Shown here: in pieces, positions 25,629 to 34,689 of the stretch
Layout: every line of letters starts with the position of its first letter
Position numbering within the stretch: the stretch's first letter is position 1
From: Defluviitaleaceae bacterium
GTDB lineage: Bacteria; Bacillota; Clostridia; Lachnospirales; WQUN01
Assembly (NCBI GenBank): GCA_009784025.1
Contig: WQVK01000023.1
Coordinates: 1 to 40,026, forward strand
Length of the DNA stretch: 40,026 bases
Direction of reading: 5' to 3'
Program-made: the position numbers and the translations under genes
Notes under the pieces: model-generated
Seen by the model: only the letters and a program-made list of their open reading frames with translations
The model's database searches: none
Told to the model about the DNA's origin: nothing

Positions 25629-26527
25629 TATTTTTTCGCCCTCCTTTTTAGCATAAATAGCGACCATTGGTTTTTGATGGCGGGGTAGGAGATTGCGATT
25701 ACAACTATGATGGCGGATACCGCACGCAGGTTCATTGGGTTGAAGTTGAAGGTGAGGGCGAAGGCAATGATAATCCTGTAAACAACTGCGCCTACGGATA
25801 CCGCAAAAACATTCCAAATAACGCCGCGCCGCCCGAAGATGGCCTCGCCAATGATAAGTGAGGCCAATGCCACAACCACCATGCCCACGCCCATGTTGAT
25901 ATCTGCAAAGCCTTGATACTGGGCAATTAAACCACCGCATAGGGCGGCAATGGCGTTGGCAATAGCCAGGCCTAGGGTTTTGGTGAAGGTGGAATTGATG
26001 CTGGATGCGCGTACCATTTCTTCGTTATCGCCGGTGGCGCGAACAGACAGCCCCGTGCGGGTGTGGAAGAACAGTACAAGTAAAGCCCCAACCACCACAA
26101 GCACAAGCAGCAGCAATACAACGCGCCTGTCTATGCCTGTAAATTGGGCGAAATATGAAAAAATCACTTGGTCGCGGCGTAGGGGGATATTTGCCCGGCC
26201 GCCCATAATATGCAGGTTAACGGAATATAATGCTGTCATGGTGAGGATACCTGCCAATATGGGCTGCACCCGTAGCTTTGTTTGCAAAAGCCCGGTGCAA
26301 ATCCCGGCCACTGCCCCGGCCGCAACAGCCATAAGCAGCCCAAGCATAGGTTGCCCCATAACAACAAATACCGCCGAAACCGCTGCCCCGGAAGTGAAAC
26401 TACCTTCCACGGTAAGGTCTGGCACACCAAGAACCCTGTAAGATACGAAGATACCCATGGCCAGCAAAGCAAAGATTATCCCAAGTTCCACCGCGCCAAT
26501 GAAGGCTACGAATGACATAAGTTGCAT
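25628..26527 (-). CDS. ABC transporter permease (branched-chain-type fold)
   Basis: The 299-residue protein is strongly hydrophobic with about eight to nine membrane segments. It carries LGVPDLTVEGSFTSGAAVSAVFV near the N-terminus, a motif typical of the COG4120-type permeases. TGDNEEMVRASSIN is the cytoplasmic coupling region before the last helices. It lies one base after the substrate-binding gene stop and shares a base with the ATPase start, so the three form one transporter. Confidence 0.93.
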   Translation of the reverse strand: MQLMSFVAFIGAVELGIIFALLAMGIFVSYRVLGVPDLTVEGSFTSGAAVSAVFVVMGQPMLGLLMAVAAGAVAGICTGLLQTKLRVQPILAGILTMTALYSVNLHIMGGRANIPLRRDQVIFSYFAQFTGIDRRVVLLLLVLVVVGALLVLFFHTRTGLSVRATGDNEEMVRASSINSTFTKTLGLAIANAIAALCGGLIAQYQGFADINMGVGMVVVALASLIIGEAIFGRRGVIWNVFAVSVGAVVYRIIIAFALTFNFNPMNLRAVSAIIVVIAISYPAIKNQWSLFMLKRRAKK

Positions 26528-26528
26528 A

Positions 26529-27494
26529 TTAGTTCCCCTCGAAAATTTCTACATAATCTGGTAGGTCGTTTATATCTATGCCTAAGGCTTCTGCGGTTGC
26601 ACGGTTAACTATTGTACTAAATTCTGTAAGGCCTACGGTTGGCACTTGGTAAATTGGCGTGCCAGCCAGGATTTGGCTAACTTGTGCGGCTGTCATTTTG
26701 CCCACTATTGCGTAATCTACACCCACAGTGGCTAGGCCGCCATCGAAAACCATGGAATCTGCCCCGGTAAACACCGGAATGCCAGCGTTTATAGCAACAT
26801 CTGCCAGCACGGGCATAGCCGCGGCCACAGTGTTGTCTGTAGGTACAAATATTGCATCTACCCTGCCCACAAGGGAGAGGGCAGCCTGCTGAACTTCACC
26901 AGTGTTGACAACTGTGATTTCTGCGTAGCTGAGCCCGCGCTGGGTGATTATCTCTTTGGCTTGGTTGATTAGTGAAACAGAATTTGACTCGCCAAGGTTA
27001 TATATAAGCCCAAAAGTTGTGGCTTCCGGCACAAGAACAGCAGCAAAATCAAACACCGCATCTACTGGCAGCGCGTCAGAAACCCCGGTAAGATTACGGT
27101 CTGGGCTTTCAAAACTTGGCACAAAACCTGCGCCTACAGGGTCTGTGATGGCAGAAAAAACTATGGGAATCGTGCTTGTTTGGTTGGCAGCCGCATGGGT
27201 GGCCGGTGTGGCAATGGTTACAATAACGTCCACATTATTGCCTATAAATAGGTTGGCGATATCCGTGAGTGTGGCCATATCTGCGCCAATACCCACCCTA
27301 TGGTCTATGTTCACATCTGTGTAACCCAGGCGATGCATTTCTTCTACAAATGACTCCCGCACCAGGTTTAATGCCGGGTGGTCCATCATTTGAATAATGC
27401 CCACGGTCATGCCGTCTGCATTATTATCGTCTGGCGAACAACCACTAAACATAACCGGCATCGCTAAAAGTAGTAACATAATTAAAAATTTCAT
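26529..27494 (-). CDS. ABC transporter substrate-binding lipoprotein (ABC_sub_bind family)
   Basis: The 321-residue protein begins with a lipoprotein signal (MKFLIMLLLLAMPVMFSGCS; Cys19). It continues with the type 1 periplasmic-binding fold of the PF04392 family (TVGIIQMMDHPALNLVRESFVEEM, TIPIVFSAITDPVGAGFV, IFVPTDNTVAAAMPVLADVA). Relatives include TrpX-type proteins proposed to bind tryptophan or tyrosine, but most members have unknown ligands. No T-box leader is seen upstream, so the aromatic amino acid assignment is not supported by regulation here. GGAGGC precedes ATG 27494. It is the first gene of the transporter operon. Confidence 0.92.
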   Translation of the reverse strand: MKFLIMLLLLAMPVMFSGCSPDDNNADGMTVGIIQMMDHPALNLVRESFVEEMHRLGYTDVNIDHRVGIGADMATLTDIANLFIGNNVDVIVTIATPATHAAANQTSTIPIVFSAITDPVGAGFVPSFESPDRNLTGVSDALPVDAVFDFAAVLVPEATTFGLIYNLGESNSVSLINQAKEIITQRGLSYAEITVVNTGEVQQAALSLVGRVDAIFVPTDNTVAAAMPVLADVAINAGIPVFTGADSMVFDGGLATVGVDYAIVGKMTAAQVSQILAGTPIYQVPTVGLTEFSTIVNRATAEALGIDINDLPDYVEIFEGN

Positions 27495-27532
27495 TTTATG
27501 CCTCCTTCAAAAATTTTGTAATATATCCTGTG

Positions 27533-27562
27533 ATTATCTCATTGTTATGGTCTAATTGTCAA
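27533..27562 (-). promoter_or_regulatory. Promoter of the ABC importer operon
   Basis: On the minus strand TTGACA (27562-27557) and GATAAT (27538-27533) are 18 bases apart, about 40 bases before the start codon. Confidence 0.7.
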
Positions 27563-27604
27563 GAGTTTAAAACCGCCAGAGGCTTCGCCGTTCATGCTTC
27601 CATC

Positions 27605-27699
27605 CGCTTTCTATAAGGCTTGCTTTGCGAACCAGACATTTTGTACTGCCCGATTTTCTACGGTTATATTTAGAAAAAAGCAGGCCAAAAAACTTTAAT
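27605..27699. repeat. Dispersed repeat family D, copy 2
   Basis: The unit follows the same order as 3944-4035: CGCTTTC-TATAAGG, TTGCTTTGCGAACC, a GACATTTTGTAC block, GGTTATATTTAGAAAAAAGC and AAAAAACTTTAA. Substitutions have partly destroyed both hairpins. Confidence 0.65.
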
Positions 27700-27792
27700 T
27701 TTACATGAAAAATGAAAAATGCGTAAGTTTAGCGGGTTGTGAGGTTTTTGAGTAGCTAAATCGTGGCAAAAATGGTGCTTTTTAATGGAAAA

Positions 27793-27844
27793 ATGGTACC
27801 ATATGGTACCATTTTGGTAGGATTATGGTACCGTATGGTACCAT
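27793..27844. repeat. GGTACC double palindrome, locus 3
   Basis: Units ATGGTACCATATGGTACCAT (27793-27812, perfect palindrome) and ATGGTACCGTATGGTACCAT (27825-27844) start 32 bases apart with spacer TTTGGTAGGATT. It has the same orientation as locus 2, and a family C start (TAGACTTCTTTC) follows 33 bases later. Confidence 0.92.
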
Positions 27845-27877
27845 TTTTGTCTGGGCGGTGGTTTTGGTTTGGTATAG

Positions 27878-27911
27878 TAGACTTCTTTCGAAAAAGTTTC
27901 ATTTTTAATCC
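27878..27911. repeat. Fragment of repeat family C
   Basis: TAGACTTCTTTCGAAAAAGTTTCATTTTTAA matches the beginning of family C with an internal deletion of the hairpin segment. Only this end is present. Confidence 0.5.
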
Positions 27912-28083
27912 ATAGGATGTTTTGGTGGGGAATATGACAAAAAGGCAGGCATTGCGGCGTTTTGATTGATTTTCTCATTATTTTGCAGCAGACTGTATCC
28001 CTTTACGCAACCCGGTCACGAGGCGTACACAAACGTGTATCTGCATGTTCACGATGCCGCCCTCCGCCAGGAGCTGTAGGGTT

Positions 28084-28112
28084 TTGACAAAACGGATGGA
28101 GAATTATATAAT
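28084..28112 (+). promoter_or_regulatory. Perfect-consensus sigma-A promoter of the adaptor operon
   Basis: TTGACA (28084-28089) and TATAAT (28107-28112) are separated by exactly 17 bases. The predicted start is near 28119, with the GGAGG ribosome binding site at 28133 and ATG at 28143. High basal expression is predicted unless a regulator intervenes. Confidence 0.88.
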
Positions 28113-28142
28113 TGAGGAAGCTTGTGTTTTTTGGAGGTTTGT

Positions 28143-29228
28143 ATGAAGCAGTTATGGGCAGTTTTTGTTGGGGCGCTTTGTTTGATATTTTTTGGGGCAT
28201 GTTTTGCGTTGCCGGTGGAAGAGCCCACTTTGCCATCGCCGGTTATTAATATCCCAGACCCACCGCCCATGCGTACTGTGGTGGTAGAGCGCGGAGATAT
28301 TGCACGCACCAGCAGTGTCCGTACCACGCATATGCCGCTGCGGCAGGAAGCTTTCCAGTTTAATGTGCATAACCAGCGGATTTTAGGGGTGTATGTGCAG
28401 GTTGGAGACGATGTGGCCGCTGGCGATATTTTGGCAGAAATTGAGAACCCAGCAGTTTGGGAGGAATTGGAAAGAGTTCGCCGGGACGAGGCTATGCTTT
28501 TGCTACAATTAAGCCAGCTTGCCCAGCGCCATGAGTTTGCCCTAAACCAAGCCTACGAAACGGGAAACCCCGTAGATGATACCAGTTACATAAGAGAACA
28601 AGAACGCCTAGCCGGCCAGCTAGGCCTAGTAAGAATCCGCCTAGAAAACCTAGAACGTGATTCAGAAATGCTGGTAATCCGTGCCACTTTTGATGGGGTG
28701 GTGGTTTTTGCGTTAGGAATATCGGGCTTTACCCTTTCCCAGGTGGGGCAAAATGTGGTTACAATTGCAGACCAAGGCACACCTATTTTCCGTATGCTAG
28801 GCTGGGATGCAGATATAATTGAGGTAGGGCAAGTTTATTCAAAAACAATTGGGCTAGAGCATTTTTATGTAGAAGCCATAGACCCAGACGCAGAGGGCAT
28901 AACCCGCCCGACGCAAATAGGCGAGCCGCAATCGGAAGCATTTTTCCGGCTGCTTGGCACAGAAGCCCCAGTGATAGGCAGCGGCACATTAACCTTCGTT
29001 AACATAGTCCACGAAAGCGTGGAAAATGTACTTGTTCTGCCAAACCCCGCAATAAATAGCTCTCCAGACAGGACATTCGTTTTTGTGGTAGAAGATGGCT
29101 TAAACACCATGCGAGATATTGAAATAGGCATGACAGGTGACGGTTTAACCGAGATTATATCAGGCTTAAATGAAGGGGAGGTGGTGTCGTATGGCACGGT
29201 GTTCGTGGACAGAAGGCCGGGAATGTAA
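28143..29228 (+). CDS. Lipoprotein membrane-fusion adaptor (HlyD/RND-type), first of three
   Basis: The 361-residue protein has a lipoprotein signal (FGAC, Cys about 19) and a classical adaptor layout. A beta-barrel/lipoyl first half (MRTVVVERGDIARTSSVRTTHMPL ... VQVGDDVAAGDILAEIENPA, about 40-100) is followed by a short helical hairpin (about 100-160), then the second lipoyl half (ATFDGVVVFALG) and a membrane-proximal domain ending in GLNEGEVVSYGTVF. Such proteins link MacB-type permeases to the cell surface in Gram-positives (YknX-like). GGAGG precedes ATG 28143. Its end overlaps the next adaptor by 38 bases. Confidence 0.87.
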   Translation: MKQLWAVFVGALCLIFFGACFALPVEEPTLPSPVINIPDPPPMRTVVVERGDIARTSSVRTTHMPLRQEAFQFNVHNQRILGVYVQVGDDVAAGDILAEIENPAVWEELERVRRDEAMLLLQLSQLAQRHEFALNQAYETGNPVDDTSYIREQERLAGQLGLVRIRLENLERDSEMLVIRATFDGVVVFALGISGFTLSQVGQNVVTIADQGTPIFRMLGWDADIIEVGQVYSKTIGLEHFYVEAIDPDAEGITRPTQIGEPQSEAFFRLLGTEAPVIGSGTLTFVNIVHESVENVLVLPNPAINSSPDRTFVFVVEDGLNTMRDIEIGMTGDGLTEIISGLNEGEVVSYGTVFVDRRPGM

Positions 29229-30414
29229 GCCCCAAAGCTTCTTTGGCATAATTACAGCCTGCGTCAAGGCCGTGGCGTTGTTGCTGCTGGTATTTGCTTT
29301 TGCAGCCTGCGCGGTAGAAGAAGTAGAATCGCCAACGCTTATCCGCCCGGCAGTGGCGGAAGTTGTGACAATAACTGTAGAGCGTGGCGATGTATTTAAT
29401 ATATCTGCCAGGCGGCAGGGTGTCACGCGGTACCTATCCCAGCCTGTTTTTTTCGAGAACCCAGTGGGCGCATTTGATGAATTTCATGTGCGGCCGGGTG
29501 ATTTTGTTACAGCAGGCCAGCTTCTGGCCAGCCTAGACAACGAACGCCTAGACGAGCAAATTGAAGAACAGTTAGAAACCATTGCTACCATGCGGCATAA
29601 CCACGCCGTAGCCTACGAGCTAAGGCAGCTAGACATAGATATAATGGTGCTAGACCATGGCCAGCGGCTAATGGCAGCTGCCCATCTTTGGGAATTCGAA
29701 ATGCTAGAAACCGTGGAATTTAACATAGAACGTGCAAGGCTAGAGTTGCGCCAGCAACAAGAGCGCCAAGCATTACAAATGGAAGCCGCTGAAGCAAGGC
29801 TGCATCAGCTACAAAGCCGTCGCGGGCAGATATATCTGCAAGCCCCCATGGACGGCCAAATTGTAATGCTCGCGCCAGTTTCACGGGGTTCTAACCTATT
29901 TGCTGGGCAGCATGTGCTTTATATAACAGACACTAGCGAAGTTATTATTGAGGCGGTAAACCTGCCATCCTACGATTGGCCGCCGCCACCAGGCGCAGCA
30001 GGCCCACGCCCGTCAGAACATTGGATTCCAGTCTCTGTTCGCCAAGCAAATTATATCTACGCCAGGATAGACGATAGCCTAGAATGGGTTGCCCTTGAAT
30101 ATATTGAAGTGCCCAGCGAAGACCGAAATGTCTCGGGTGTTCCAAGTCGTGTGCGCTTTAGGCTTGCCAGCGGCCAGCCCTTAACCGCTGGCAGCTACGC
30201 AGATATTATGATGTACACCCAAATGTTTTACAACGTGCTTCGCATCCCTTCCAATGCGCTTTTTATCGAGGCGATTGGGGGATATTCCTATGTATACCGC
30301 ATTGTAGACGGCGAGCTGGTTTACACGCCCTTGGTGCTGTATGGCAACACCGGCGTTTTCGCTGCGGTGCGCTCGGGCTTAGAGGAAGGGGATGAGATTT
30401 TTGTCAGGCCGTAA
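29191..30414 (+). CDS. Lipoprotein membrane-fusion adaptor, second of three
   Basis: The 407-residue protein has a signal with lipobox FAAC (after about 33 residues). It continues with VTITVERGDVFNISARRQGV, a first lipoyl half (EFHVRPGDFVTAGQLLASLDNERLDEQI), a helical hairpin of about 110 residues rich in Glu/Gln/Arg (coiled coil, about 110-205), then the second half QAPMDGQIVMLAPVSRGS. A barrel and C-terminal domain end in GLEEGDEIFVRP. ATG 29191 is chosen because AGGGGAGGTGG precedes it, although it starts inside the previous gene. Its end overlaps the third adaptor by 23 bases. Confidence 0.87.
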   Translation: MARCSWTEGRECKPQSFFGIITACVKAVALLLLVFAFAACAVEEVESPTLIRPAVAEVVTITVERGDVFNISARRQGVTRYLSQPVFFENPVGAFDEFHVRPGDFVTAGQLLASLDNERLDEQIEEQLETIATMRHNHAVAYELRQLDIDIMVLDHGQRLMAAAHLWEFEMLETVEFNIERARLELRQQQERQALQMEAAEARLHQLQSRRGQIYLQAPMDGQIVMLAPVSRGSNLFAGQHVLYITDTSEVIIEAVNLPSYDWPPPPGAAGPRPSEHWIPVSVRQANYIYARIDDSLEWVALEYIEVPSEDRNVSGVPSRVRFRLASGQPLTAGSYADIMMYTQMFYNVLRIPSNALFIEAIGGYSYVYRIVDGELVYTPLVLYGNTGVFAAVRSGLEEGDEIFVRP

Positions 30415-31666
30415 ATTTATTCTTCTTTTGATTTTATCGCTGTTTATGTTAATTTCCTGCGCCGAATACGACGAGCCAGAAGTGGATGTAATCTCTGTGC
30501 TGCTGGCAGAAGGCATTTTGGCGGCCTTCGAGCCGGGCGAAGTGCAACAAACCAGGCATAACCTAACCCAAGTCACAAGGGGCGACTTGATACCCACTTG
30601 GAATATCACCTTAGATGTGGTGTTTCCCAGGTTCGAAACCATAAGGTTTGAAGTAGAAAATATCACCCCTGGTGGCGCGCATATCCCCTCCGAAGCCTGG
30701 AACTACGCCCGTTTTTCTGGCTTTCCATGGCGTGTTGGCGATCTAATTGAAGAAGGGGAGCTAATAGCAGAACTATCCTACGAAATGCCGCTGATAATAG
30801 ATATGCTACGCATAGAGCTAGATATCGAAGAATTTGAACGCAACTTTGAAGTTAACTACCATAACCGCGTAAACGAAATAGCCCAGCTAGAAATAGAACT
30901 AGAACTAGCAGACCAATGGGAAATGGCCGCCCTGCGCCTAGCCCGCGCAAAAATAGGCTTTCAGCAGTTCTTAATAGACTCAGATGATAGGCGCGAATAT
31001 TTTGAAGAACGCCTAGAATATTTTAGCAGCCGCTTCCAGCCAGAGCGCCTATACTCGCCGGTTACGGGGCGGGTGCTTGTACACACACCACACACCCAGC
31101 CAGGCTGGTACCGCTACCTACCAAACCAACAATGGGGCGGTAATATAGTGGGCCGCCGCGTAATGGTTCTAGTGGACGAAGAATACTATCATTTTGAAGC
31201 CGAAACATACCTGCACGCCCTGCGCTATGGCGAAATAGTGCCAGTTCAGGCAGTGGGCGCGCAAGTGTTCATGGACCGCTACGGCCTAGACCTGACCTTC
31301 CACGCCAGGGTAGTTAGCGACCCACTAGCCACCGAGGGCTCAAGAACCGGACGCGACCATCGCATAATCCTGCTACCCGCCTGCGAAGAAGAATATGCAA
31401 CCTTCCGCGAAGAGGTAGCAATGTTTGAAGACAATTTCTTCAGCTTCCAAAACCAATTCTCCCTGCGCGCTTTAGTAGACATCCCCGTGGCACTAGACGC
31501 CGTAATAGTAGACTCCCGCGCGGTACAAACCCAAGGCAACCAAAGTTTCGTACGCCTATACGACAACGGCATAATAACCCGCCGCTATATAGAAGTAGGC
31601 GAAACCCTAGACATCCGCACACAAGTATTATCCGGGTTAGAGCCTGGCCAGCGGGTTGTGATGTAG
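30392..31666 (+). CDS. Lipoprotein membrane-fusion adaptor, third of three, divergent
   Basis: The 424-residue protein begins MRFLSGRKFILLLILSLFML and has lipobox LISC (Cys23). The first lipoyl half is recognisable (WRVGDLIEEGELIAELSYEMP) and is followed by a very acidic helical hairpin (about 140-205). SPVTGRVLVHTPHTQPG is the second half, and GLEPGQRVVM the usual adaptor end. Compared with the other two it is diverged and acidic. AGGAAGGGG directly precedes ATG 30392. The three adaptors overlap each other and form one translational unit. Confidence 0.82.
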   Translation: MRFLSGRKFILLLILSLFMLISCAEYDEPEVDVISVLLAEGILAAFEPGEVQQTRHNLTQVTRGDLIPTWNITLDVVFPRFETIRFEVENITPGGAHIPSEAWNYARFSGFPWRVGDLIEEGELIAELSYEMPLIIDMLRIELDIEEFERNFEVNYHNRVNEIAQLEIELELADQWEMAALRLARAKIGFQQFLIDSDDRREYFEERLEYFSSRFQPERLYSPVTGRVLVHTPHTQPGWYRYLPNQQWGGNIVGRRVMVLVDEEYYHFEAETYLHALRYGEIVPVQAVGAQVFMDRYGLDLTFHARVVSDPLATEGSRTGRDHRIILLPACEEEYATFREEVAMFEDNFFSFQNQFSLRALVDIPVALDAVIVDSRAVQTQGNQSFVRLYDNGIITRRYIEVGETLDIRTQVLSGLEPGQRVVM

Positions 31667-31680
31667 GGATGTAAGGCTAT

Positions 31681-31811
31681 CAGAGGCTTCGCCGGGGTGT
31701 GCCTCCACTTCTTTTTTTGGAAAAAGAAGCAAAAAAACTTAGCAAAGTATTAAAGTTTTTGCCCCGCTTTTTTCAAAAAGCGGGTGGGTGTGGGCGAAGC
31801 TCACGGTTTTA
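31681..31811 (+). repeat. Terminator-like hairpins and repeat motifs between adaptor and permease genes
   Basis: The block contains a family E motif (31681-31693), the CTTC...GAAG hairpin (31708-31729) and a perfect hairpin CCCGCTTTTTTCAAAAAGCGGG (31763-31784, split here into its arms CCCGCTTTTT and AAAAAGCGGG). Whether these stop transcription before the permease gene is not clear; no T-run follows the last hairpin. Confidence 0.5.
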
Positions 31812-31829
31812 ATATAAAGGAGACAATAT

Positions 31830-34634
31830 ATGCTCGCATTCCTATGGCGCAAGATGTGGAAAAATAAATGGATGATGATTTGCCTGCTTATAGGCAATCT
31901 TCTTTTGGTTGGGATTGTGGCTGCTACGCCGCTGTATATCAATGCTACCATGCGGCGTATTTTGCATCAGGAGTTTCGCAATTTTCAAATAGAATATGAG
32001 ACCCATCCGGCGCTTATGTCGCTAAGTTTTGATTTCAACAGAGTGCCAGCGGCAGATAGGATGCAGTATTATAGGGATACTGTGGATGTTTATGCGCCGT
32101 GGATTTTGTCGGAGCTTGGCGTGCCTGTACTTACTACGGTGCGGCAGTACGCACTTACGGGCTGGGCGCTGTTTCCGTACCCGCCAATAGACCTGCATCC
32201 AGTGCCACGTACGGTAAACATAGTAGGAATTGACGGTGGTTTCGATAATGTAGAGATTTTGCACGGACGGCTGCCTGTGGCCGGGCTGGTTAATGGCAAT
32301 ACCATAGAAGTAATTGCAACAGAGCAATCGCTGCTTACCAACCATATGCTGTATGGTGGAATGCTGCGTACACATGGTGTAGACCATCAGATAGATCAGC
32401 TTTATGTGCATGTTGTTGGTATTTACGAGCTTACGATAAATTCTAGCGAGTTTTGGTCGCTTAGCGGTGTTGACCATCATTTGAACAATTTCCTTACTGC
32501 GCCAGATGTGATAATGGATAATTTCATAGATGGCTACGACCCATCCTTCAGAATAATAAGCGAATGGCATCATTTGCTGGATTACAGGGCAATAACCTCG
32601 GCTAACGCCCAGCATTATATAGATGCGCTGGCAGCCTTTCACGACCGCTTCGACGACGGCCGCCGCCCACCAAGATATTTTTACGAGAATTTTAGCCAGA
32701 TTATTTACCAGCATACCCACCAGGCGGGGCGGTTAGCCATCACGCTTTGGGTGCTGCAAGTGCCTATTTATGTGCTGCTGGCTTTTTATATTTACATGGT
32801 AAGCCGCCAGATTTTGCAGCTAGAGCAGAACGAGATTTCTGTTCTAAAGAGCCGTGGCGCAAGCCGCCCACAAATTTTGGGGCTGTATGCGATGCAGGGC
32901 TTTTTCGTGGCGGCCATATGTTACCCGGCAGGGCTTTGGCTTGGGGTGCAGCTATGTAGAGTTTTGGGCGCGTCTAGCGGGTTCTTGTATTTGGTGCAGC
33001 GTACGGCAATCATAGTAGAAATTACGCCAGATGTGCTTATGATTGCCGGCTTGGCCATGCTGCTTTCGTTTCTGACAATGTTCTTGCCGGTTATAAGATT
33101 CTCCAAAGTGGGGATTGTTGATCATAAGCGCAGCCGCACAGGAAGCGTGAAAAAACCAGCGTGGCAGCGTTTTTATTTGGATGTACTTTGCCTTGGCGTG
33201 GCCATTTATGCGCTGTACAATTTTAACCAAAGCCGTGAGGCCATGGCGCAAACCGTTACAGATGCCCAATCTGTAGACCCGCTGCTTTACTTAAGCTCTT
33301 CGCTGTTTATTATGGGGCTGGGGCTGCTTTGCTTGCGGGCTTTTCCGCTGTTTGTGCGGCTTATCTATAGGCTGGGGGCTAGGTTATGGTCGCCGGCTAC
33401 TTATGCGTCGCTTATAAAGGTTGTGCGTTCTGCAGGCGAAGAGCAGTTTATCATGATATTCTTGCTATTTACCCTAAGCGTGGGTACTTTCAGTGCCCAG
33501 GCCGCCAGAACCATCAATTTGAACAACGACCATCAAATCCGATACCTGGCCGGCGCAGATTTGACCTTCCAAGAGCATTGGCGCAGTATCTCTACCATAA
33601 CCGCCGCAGGAACGCAAACAAGATTTATGCCGCCAGATTTCGAGCGTTTTACCCATTTTGACGAAGTGGATGCATTGTCTAGGGTGCAGCGGCAGGAAGT
33701 TACCATCTCTGACACCACCGTAGAGCTGATGGGCATCGAAACTCACACTTTTGGCGACACAATTTGGTTTAGGGATGACTTGCTACGCACCCATATTAAT
33801 AACTTCCTAAATGTGCTTGCCACCAGAAATGACGGTGTGCTGCTGTCCGATAACTTCCGCACCATAAGCGGCGTAGCCCTGGGTGACACCATCACATTCA
33901 CCAATACCCACGGCGTAAGCGCCCGTGGTATTGTAATGGGCTTTGTAGAGCATTGGCCGGGTTTTGCGCCGGTGCAGCGTGTGGAAATTGACGACAATGT
34001 GGTAGAACTACCGCAATCCCTGGTGATTGCCAACCTTGGGCATTTGCAAAGCTCTTGGGGTGTGCAGCCCTATCATATCTGGATGCGTACCAACACAGAA
34101 ACAAACCGCTTTTTCTATGATTTTACAGACTATCATCGCATCAATATAATAGAATTTACAGACGCCAAGGCGGATTTAGTTGACAGCCGCAGCGACCCAA
34201 TACTACAAGGCACAAACGGCGTACTTACAGTCGGCTTTATTGTAACATTGCTAGTATGCTTTACTGGCTTCCTTATTTACTGGATTTTATCCATAAAATC
34301 CCGCGTGTTGCAGTTCGGTATCTTCCGCGCCATGGGAATGAGCATGCGCGGCCTCCTTGGCCTACTAATAAACGAGCAAATATTCATCACATTCACCGCA
34401 ATAGCCATAGGCGCAGTGGTGGGCGAAATAAGCGCAAGGCTTTTCGTGCCGCTAATCCAAGTATCCTACACCGCAGCCCAGCAAGTAATCCCACTAATGG
34501 TAGAAACCGAAGTGCAAGACTATATAAACCTATACACCGTAATAGGCGTAATGGTAATCCTATGCTTAGCGGTATTAGGAATGTATATCTCCCGAATAAA
34601 AATCGCCCAGGCTATCAAGCTGGGTGAAGATTAG
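31830..34634 (+). CDS. FtsX/MacB-type ABC permease, 934 residues
   Basis: The protein has one N-terminal membrane helix (about 13-34) and a large extracellular domain (about 36-298). A helix bundle follows (about 302-324, 352-376, 402-422, 450-465, 490-508) containing the FtsX coupling motif VLKSRGASRPQILGLYAMQGFF. A second extracellular domain lies at about 555-785. The last helices (about 793-815, 845-870, 905-925) carry the second coupling motif FGIFRAMGMSMRGLLGLLINEQ. It is a fused two-unit FtsX permease of the kind used for export or mechanotransmission, not transport of solutes through a pore. AAAGGAG precedes ATG 31830. No ABC ATPase is encoded next to it in this window. Confidence 0.9.
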   Translation: MLAFLWRKMWKNKWMMICLLIGNLLLVGIVAATPLYINATMRRILHQEFRNFQIEYETHPALMSLSFDFNRVPAADRMQYYRDTVDVYAPWILSELGVPVLTTVRQYALTGWALFPYPPIDLHPVPRTVNIVGIDGGFDNVEILHGRLPVAGLVNGNTIEVIATEQSLLTNHMLYGGMLRTHGVDHQIDQLYVHVVGIYELTINSSEFWSLSGVDHHLNNFLTAPDVIMDNFIDGYDPSFRIISEWHHLLDYRAITSANAQHYIDALAAFHDRFDDGRRPPRYFYENFSQIIYQHTHQAGRLAITLWVLQVPIYVLLAFYIYMVSRQILQLEQNEISVLKSRGASRPQILGLYAMQGFFVAAICYPAGLWLGVQLCRVLGASSGFLYLVQRTAIIVEITPDVLMIAGLAMLLSFLTMFLPVIRFSKVGIVDHKRSRTGSVKKPAWQRFYLDVLCLGVAIYALYNFNQSREAMAQTVTDAQSVDPLLYLSSSLFIMGLGLLCLRAFPLFVRLIYRLGARLWSPATYASLIKVVRSAGEEQFIMIFLLFTLSVGTFSAQAARTINLNNDHQIRYLAGADLTFQEHWRSISTITAAGTQTRFMPPDFERFTHFDEVDALSRVQRQEVTISDTTVELMGIETHTFGDTIWFRDDLLRTHINNFLNVLATRNDGVLLSDNFRTISGVALGDTITFTNTHGVSARGIVMGFVEHWPGFAPVQRVEIDDNVVELPQSLVIANLGHLQSSWGVQPYHIWMRTNTETNRFFYDFTDYHRINIIEFTDAKADLVDSRSDPILQGTNGVLTVGFIVTLLVCFTGFLIYWILSIKSRVLQFGIFRAMGMSMRGLLGLLINEQIFITFTAIAIGAVVGEISARLFVPLIQVSYTAAQQVIPLMVETEVQDYINLYTVIGVMVILCLAVLGMYISRIKIAQAIKLGED

Positions 34635-34689
34635 GATATAAAACTGTTAAAGGCTTCGACGATTACACCTCCAAAAATTCAAATTAAAA

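Larger units (their letters stand above)
27495..28142. other. Divergent intergenic region packed with repeats
   Basis: These 648 bases contain two opposed promoters, a family E motif (27570-27589), a family D repeat (27605-27699), a block homologous to the one after purF (27700-27792), a GGTACC double palindrome (27793-27844) and a family C fragment (27878-27911). No convincing gene is present. Confidence 0.6.

Noticed and set aside
27495-27600. T-box leader before the TrpX-like binding protein gene
   Set aside because: No AGGGTGGAACCGCG-type T-box sequence or terminator is found on the minus strand; a plain promoter accounts for the region.
28003-28083. Protein-like reading frame on the minus strand (VKTLQLLAEGGIVNMQIHVC...) just upstream of the adaptor promoter
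   Set aside because: It is short, has no start codon with a ribosome binding site, and resembles no family I know. It could be a gene remnant but cannot be supported.
28143-31666. Three adaptor genes as frameshifted pieces of one gene
   Set aside because: Each has its own lipoprotein signal, ribosome binding site and full adaptor layout, so they are separate genes.
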